Positions 19,229 through 21,998 of a stretch of DNA of 21,998 nt are shown here, piece after piece. The notes under the pieces are model-generated. The model saw only the letters and a list, made by a program, of their open reading frames with translations. It did not search any database and was not told the origin of the DNA. This stretch comes from Pavlovales sp. CCMP2436 (lineage: Eukaryota; Haptophyta; Pavlovophyceae; Pavlovales): the NCBI GenBank assembly GCA_026770615.1, contig MU631494.1, positions 159,073 to 181,070 of the forward strand, given 5' to 3'. Every line of letters starts with the position of its first letter. Within the stretch, counting starts at the first letter, position 1. Made by a program: the position numbers and the translations under genes.

Positions 19229-20483
19229 TTAATTATCATATGATAAGAGTCCGTCCGAAATTGTAAGGATTTTATCACACACGATATAAGCGTACATAGT
19301 GAGGGCGGAATTGTTACTTGCGATATTTGCCTCGAACAAAATTCCGGACGAAGAGGCCAGTGATTTACCATCGAGAACAGTATCTTGATTTTGGAAAGAA
19401 TCGAGCCCAAGTCCGATAGCGAGCGATTCATTTTCATACTGGCTCTGGGTAACACTTGAAGGATTATTCGATGCATTCGAAACACGCATAGCTTTGTATA
19501 ATTCGCTACGCATTTGCACGGTATTCGATACCGGGATAGATGGAACGCGATATCCTCCGAGGCGAAAACTGTAACTGGTCAAACCCGCCCGTGTGAAAGT
19601 TGAACTAGACTTATCGGTGTTAGTTGTAGAATTTGATAAACTCGACAAAACGATTATTACACTCTGACACGATTTCGTTCTGCATGGAATATTCCAACTT
19701 ATCGCGCCAGAATTTGCTGCGACTGTTGAGGTATAGCATATCACGTCAGTCGCAGGAATCGCCATAATGCCGTTTGGCGTTTTGCTCAAAATTCCTTGTT
19801 CGACGGCAGAATCGAGGCGAATTAGTTCAGTTTGAAGTTTTATTTGCTCCATCAAAACATTGCCTTCGACAAGAGGTGCACCAGTCAGCTATGAAAAGAG
19901 AGGATTCAGTAGAATTTCGATGCGGATATCATCGGAAAGCAACGATAGCCCTATCGCTTTGCTACACATTCCTGGTCCAAATAAACCGAGTAATGGGATC
20001 GCTACATCGATAGTTGACCCGCTAGCACTCGCCATCGCTCGACCATTTCGTGGTGTAACCACGCCATTCAGTGCGACACCGACTGCATCGGCGCATCCCA
20101 TACTTGAGAGTGATGTGCCTCTGTCACTCGCACTGACGGTATGGTCGAGTAACATATTGCCATAGATATGCGCGTCTGTTAGGCTTGATACATGGACTGA
20201 ACCAAAATATATATCGATAAATTGAATTGGCGAATATCCTGACGAATCTAGTACGAACGCGGTCGTCGCAAGCACCGTTGAACGAAGAGTATATTGGAGA
20301 TAAGTGTTGTTGGGGTTGAAATATACACCGCTCGATCCACTTGGTAATTGGAAAATAATACGGCCTCGGCCACCGTAACTCACGCCACTGATAGGGGCGA
20401 GGGTAACTCTACTGGCTTCGGCCTTGCTGCTTGTGGCTATTTTATTTATCGAATTCGAAAGATTTAGGTAGGACGGATTCCAT
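19229..20483 (-). pseudogene. Major capsid protein, double jelly roll (PLV type), broken
   Basis: Coding sequence runs from about 20480 to TAA 19231-19229, about 415 residues. Typical elements: PSYLNLSNSINKIA near the start, NPNNTYLQYTLRST, PIQFIDIYFGSVHVSSL and IYGNMLLDH in the first jelly roll; LSDDIRIEILLNP at its end; then GISWNIP-like and FRLGGYRVPSIPV segments and a C-terminal FEANIASNNSALTMYAYIVCD in the second. A TAG at 19891-19889 (NPLFS-stop-LTGAPLVEGN) interrupts the middle, with the same frame open on both sides. The only nearby ATG (20483-20481) is in another frame, so an indel within the first codons is likely. The protein would form the hexon lattice of an icosahedral shell. 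It lies immediately before the packaging ATPase. Confidence 0.75.
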
Positions 20484-20530
20484 GATTTGTTTTATAATAC
20501 ATAAGATAGAAAAAAAATTAGAGAAAGTTG

Positions 20531-20974
20531 TTATTTTTCAAAAGATGAACTTAGTTTATTCATAACTGCTTTTTTACCGAGAGATTTAGCAATTTCTAAT
20601 GCCTCTTTTGGGAGTTCACCGGCAAAATCGCTCATTTTCTTCCTCATTTGATGTTTTGACCCAAAACCTTGCGCATCCATCCCCGATTTACCGAAATGCG
20701 ATTTGACAGATGAAGGTTTAAATCTGTACATTGTTTTATATACATGGTTTATATTTTTAAAAAATTCTTCTTCTAAAATTATATATGCTTCATTGGGCAA
20801 CATAGGGAATCTCTTAGCGTAATACGAGGCGGTGCGGTAATCATAGTCTAAAACGGGAAATTCTTCAAAGATCTCGTCAATAGTTTTTTCACGGGGAACT
20901 TCTTGTTTGCTGAAATCAAGCATTGAAAACATTGATAAATCGGTTTCTACATTATTATTATTTTCTTGGTCCAT
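20531..20974 (-). CDS. Unknown virion-associated candidate (147 aa)
   Basis: Intact from ATG 20974 (MDQENNNNVETDLS) to a TAA at 20533-20531. The frame is open further upstream, but that part overlaps the divergent gene and reads as its shadow. The N-terminal half is acidic (TIDEIFEEFPVLDYD). The middle is aromatic (YRTASYYAKRFPMLPNEAY). The C-terminal third is basic and helical (GSKHQMRKKMSDFAGELPKEA, KSLGKKAVMNKLSS). There is no signal peptide or membrane segment, and I do not recognise a family. It sits just upstream of the capsid gene on the same strand, which suggests a role in assembly. Only 10 bp separate its start from that of the plus-strand neighbour. Confidence 0.6.
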   Translation of the reverse strand: MDQENNNNVETDLSMFSMLDFSKQEVPREKTIDEIFEEFPVLDYDYRTASYYAKRFPMLPNEAYIILEEEFFKNINHVYKTMYRFKPSSVKSHFGKSGMDAQGFGSKHQMRKKMSDFAGELPKEALEIAKSLGKKAVMNKLSSSFEK

Positions 20975-20984
20975 GATAGTTACA

Positions 20985-21561
20985 ATGGAAGAAGAAAATA
21001 ATGAAGGAGTTATAATTTTTTTTAGGCGATTGATGAAGAAATTGAAGAAGAAATTGTGCCACCGATTAAAGAGAAAAACCACGTTCTGAGAAGCAAAAAG
21101 AGGCTTTGAAACTGATGATTTAGAACCGTAAAGAAAGGGCTATAGTAGAACGTGCTAATCGGAAAGAAAAAAGGGCTTCCAAATGGTACCGAGAACTTAA
21201 TACACAAGATAAAGAGATACAAGACATGAAAAGCACAATCGAGATGTTGAAAAACCAAATCTTGGACGATAAAAAAGGTTTGGTTGTTAAAGAAAAAAAT
21301 GAAGAACCTACTAGACGGACCGGTTTACATGACGGAGTTTATTACCATGAACCACCACCTATTGTTCGACAAAGTCCGTATAAGGAGGCAGAAATCATGT
21401 ATAATTTTGGACCAATGGATAGGCTTAGTTTGTTGCGTATGTATTGCGTTATTTTTTTGCTTCCTTCCCCGGAAATGTGTGTGTGTGTGTGTGTGTGTGT
21501 TTGCCTTTTCCCCAAAAATGTGTGTGTGTGTGTGTGTGTTATTCTATTTTTTAAAACATAG
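20985..21561 (+). pseudogene. Coiled-coil protein, broken by two frameshifts and stops, running into the terminal repeat
   Basis: The pieces read in three frames: MEEENNEGVIIFF (from ATG 20985), then AIDEEIEEEIVPPIKEK (from 21026), then KPRSEKQKEALKLMI, a TAG at 21121-21123, and NRKERAIVERANRKEKRASKW onward. The first switch is at a T8 run (21016-21023), where TAG precedes GCG in the second frame. The second is at an A5 run (21074-21078), and one lost base explains it. The central part is a charged, heptad-like helix (EIQDMKSTIEMLKNQIL) and the end is Pro/Tyr-rich (YYHEPPPIVRQSPY). The frame then enters the TG repeats of the terminal repeat (CVCVCV), so the natural 3' end is uncertain. Function is unknown; DNA-binding or scaffold roles are guesses. 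Confidence 0.55.
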
Positions 21562-21729
21562 AAATACAAAAGGAGGGGGTAGAGGGGGTAGATGGGGTAG
21601 ATGGGGTAATAAAAAAGTCCCGCATAGGCGGTTCGGCGTCCGGCGTCACGCCGACATTCTTTTAGATATATAGAAAACTTATTTATTACCCCCTCTACCC
21701 CATCTACCCCATCTACCCCCTCCTTTCGT
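21462..21729. repeat. Right terminal inverted repeat
   Basis: Read as reverse complement it starts ACGAAAGGAGGGGG and ends CATTTCCGGGGAAGGA, matching the left repeat. It is longer because the (TG)n part is duplicated around TTGCCTTTTCCCCAAAAA. The palindromic module has a G-rich arm at 21571-21608 and a C-rich arm at 21686-21724 around CCCGCATAGGCGG and CGGCGTCACGCC. Confidence 0.88.
21476..21539. repeat. Two (TG)n microsatellites in the right terminal repeat
   Basis: Runs at 21476-21501 and 21519-21539 are separated by a short spacer. The left terminal repeat has only one run of seven units. Confidence 0.92.
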
Positions 21730-21738
21730 TTAATTTCC

Positions 21739-21998
21739 TCATTTTTCGATACCAATTATAGGTGCTTCGATAAATTTAATAAATTTAAACCCTCCCTTTT
21801 TTACTTTGTCGATATTGCACTTTGCGTCATACACACCAATACTCATACTATTAAACATTTTGCCAACCGCTTGCGTTGTAGTTTGATAATTTGCCTCCGT
21901 CAACCTCATAAAATTGTCTTGGGTGTGCATCCTCATAAAAATGTCTTGGGTGTGCATCCTCATAAAATTGTCTTGGGTGTGCATCCTCATAAAAATGT
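21739..21998 (-). CDS. Unknown protein with nonapeptide tandem repeats (partial at its N-terminus)
   Basis: The frame is open to the window edge, so the start lies outside. It begins with at least three copies of MRMHTQD(N/I)F, encoded by the 27-bp repeats, then a unique C-terminal part (LTEANYQTTTQAVGKMFNSMS ... KGGFKFIKFIEAPIIGIEK) to a TGA at 21741-21739. It ends 10 bp outside the right terminal repeat, so the 13-kb element lies beside, not within, this gene. Base composition is AT-rich like the provirus and unlike the GC-rich flank. The family is not recognised. Confidence 0.5.
   Translation of the reverse strand, partial: IFMRMHTQDNFMRMHTQDIFMRMHTQDNFMRLTEANYQTTTQAVGKMFNSMSIGVYDAKCNIDKVKKGGFKFIKFIEAPIIGIEK
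21904..21998. repeat. 27-bp tandem repeat, at least 3.5 copies
   Basis: Units start at 21904, 21931, 21958 and 21985 (CCTCATAAAA...GGTGTGCAT). They differ at one or two bases and continue past the window end. Unit length is a multiple of three and keeps the minus-strand frame open. Confidence 0.95.

Larger units (their letters stand above)
8586..21729. mobile_element. Polinton-like virus (PLV)-type provirus, decayed, 13.1 kb
   Basis: The element is bounded by inverted repeats and carries a double-jelly-roll capsid protein, an FtsK/HerA-type packaging ATPase, a penton candidate, a lipase-fold protein and large fibre/lectin genes. Capsid, ATPase, penton and fibre genes all contain internal stops or frameshifts. 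No polymerase, helicase, integrase or protease was found between the repeats. A TTA trinucleotide flanks both ends (8583-8585 and 21730-21732), which could be a very short target duplication but is weak in AT-rich DNA. The gene set fits PLVs or virophage relatives; the exact family cannot be named without profile searches. Confidence 0.75.

Noticed and set aside
9617..20483. Reassigned genetic code (TAA/TAG as Gln, TGA as Trp) in the AT-rich element
   Set aside because: Gln or Trp would fit at several in-frame stops, but CAA and TGG are used freely in the same genes, ordinary ends are TAA, and true frameshifts are also present. Decay explains all of it with fewer assumptions.
21342..21755. 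Minus-strand frame through the right terminal repeat
   Set aside because: It reads G-rich repeats and TG runs as (EGVDGVDGV)/(THTHTH) and has no independent support.
21904..21998. CRISPR array
   Set aside because: The 27-bp units are directly adjacent with no spacers and lie in an open reading frame.

Overview
The window joins two unrelated kinds of DNA at about position 8023. Bases 1-8022 are very GC-rich and carry a decayed tyrosine-recombinase retrotransposon (DIRS-like), entirely on the minus strand. Bases 8023-21998 are AT-rich and carry a virus-like element with a capsid gene set. This fits a contig from a GC-rich unicellular eukaryote, most likely a microalga, that holds an integrated polinton-like virus (PLV). 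The retrotransposon's RT style reminds me of haptophyte elements, but that is memory, not a search result.

Retrotransposon (99-8022, minus strand, read right to left): a Gag-like ORF with an N-terminal Arg/Gly-rich stretch whose frame is still open at the junction; then, in the same frame as the second Gag half, a reverse transcriptase with a roughly 150-residue Pro/Ala-rich segment between two conserved RT blocks, the YTDD motif and an RNase H domain; then a tyrosine recombinase with its R, HxxR and Y residues. In-frame stops (TAA 4676-4674, TGA 3224-3222, TAG 3110-3108, TAG 1237-1235) and at least three frameshifts make it a dead copy.

Virus-like element (8586-21729, 13.1 kb): bounded by inverted terminal repeats of about 217 and 268 bp. 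The outer part of each repeat is a palindromic module whose arms are runs of a G-rich 9-mer. Inside lie a double-jelly-roll major capsid protein, a packaging ATPase, a minor capsid/penton candidate, a lipase-fold protein with an altered nucleophile elbow, a very long fibre gene of repeated coiled-coil-like units ending in lectin-like (LamG/concanavalin-type) domains, a second LamG gene, and several small unknown genes. No polymerase, helicase, integrase or protease is seen, so this is a morphogenesis-plus-attachment gene set.

Most structural genes are broken by single in-frame stops or frameshifts. One stop sits inside the ATPase Walker A loop. In every case readable protein continues beyond the break. 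The simplest reading is an endogenised, non-functional provirus; sequencing error at homopolymers and stop-codon recoding are alternatives that can be tested. Outside the right terminal repeat lies another AT-rich gene with 27-bp tandem repeats, and outside the left one lies 560 bp of AT-rich non-coding DNA rich in small palindromes. The 13-kb element may therefore be nested in a larger AT-rich insertion.
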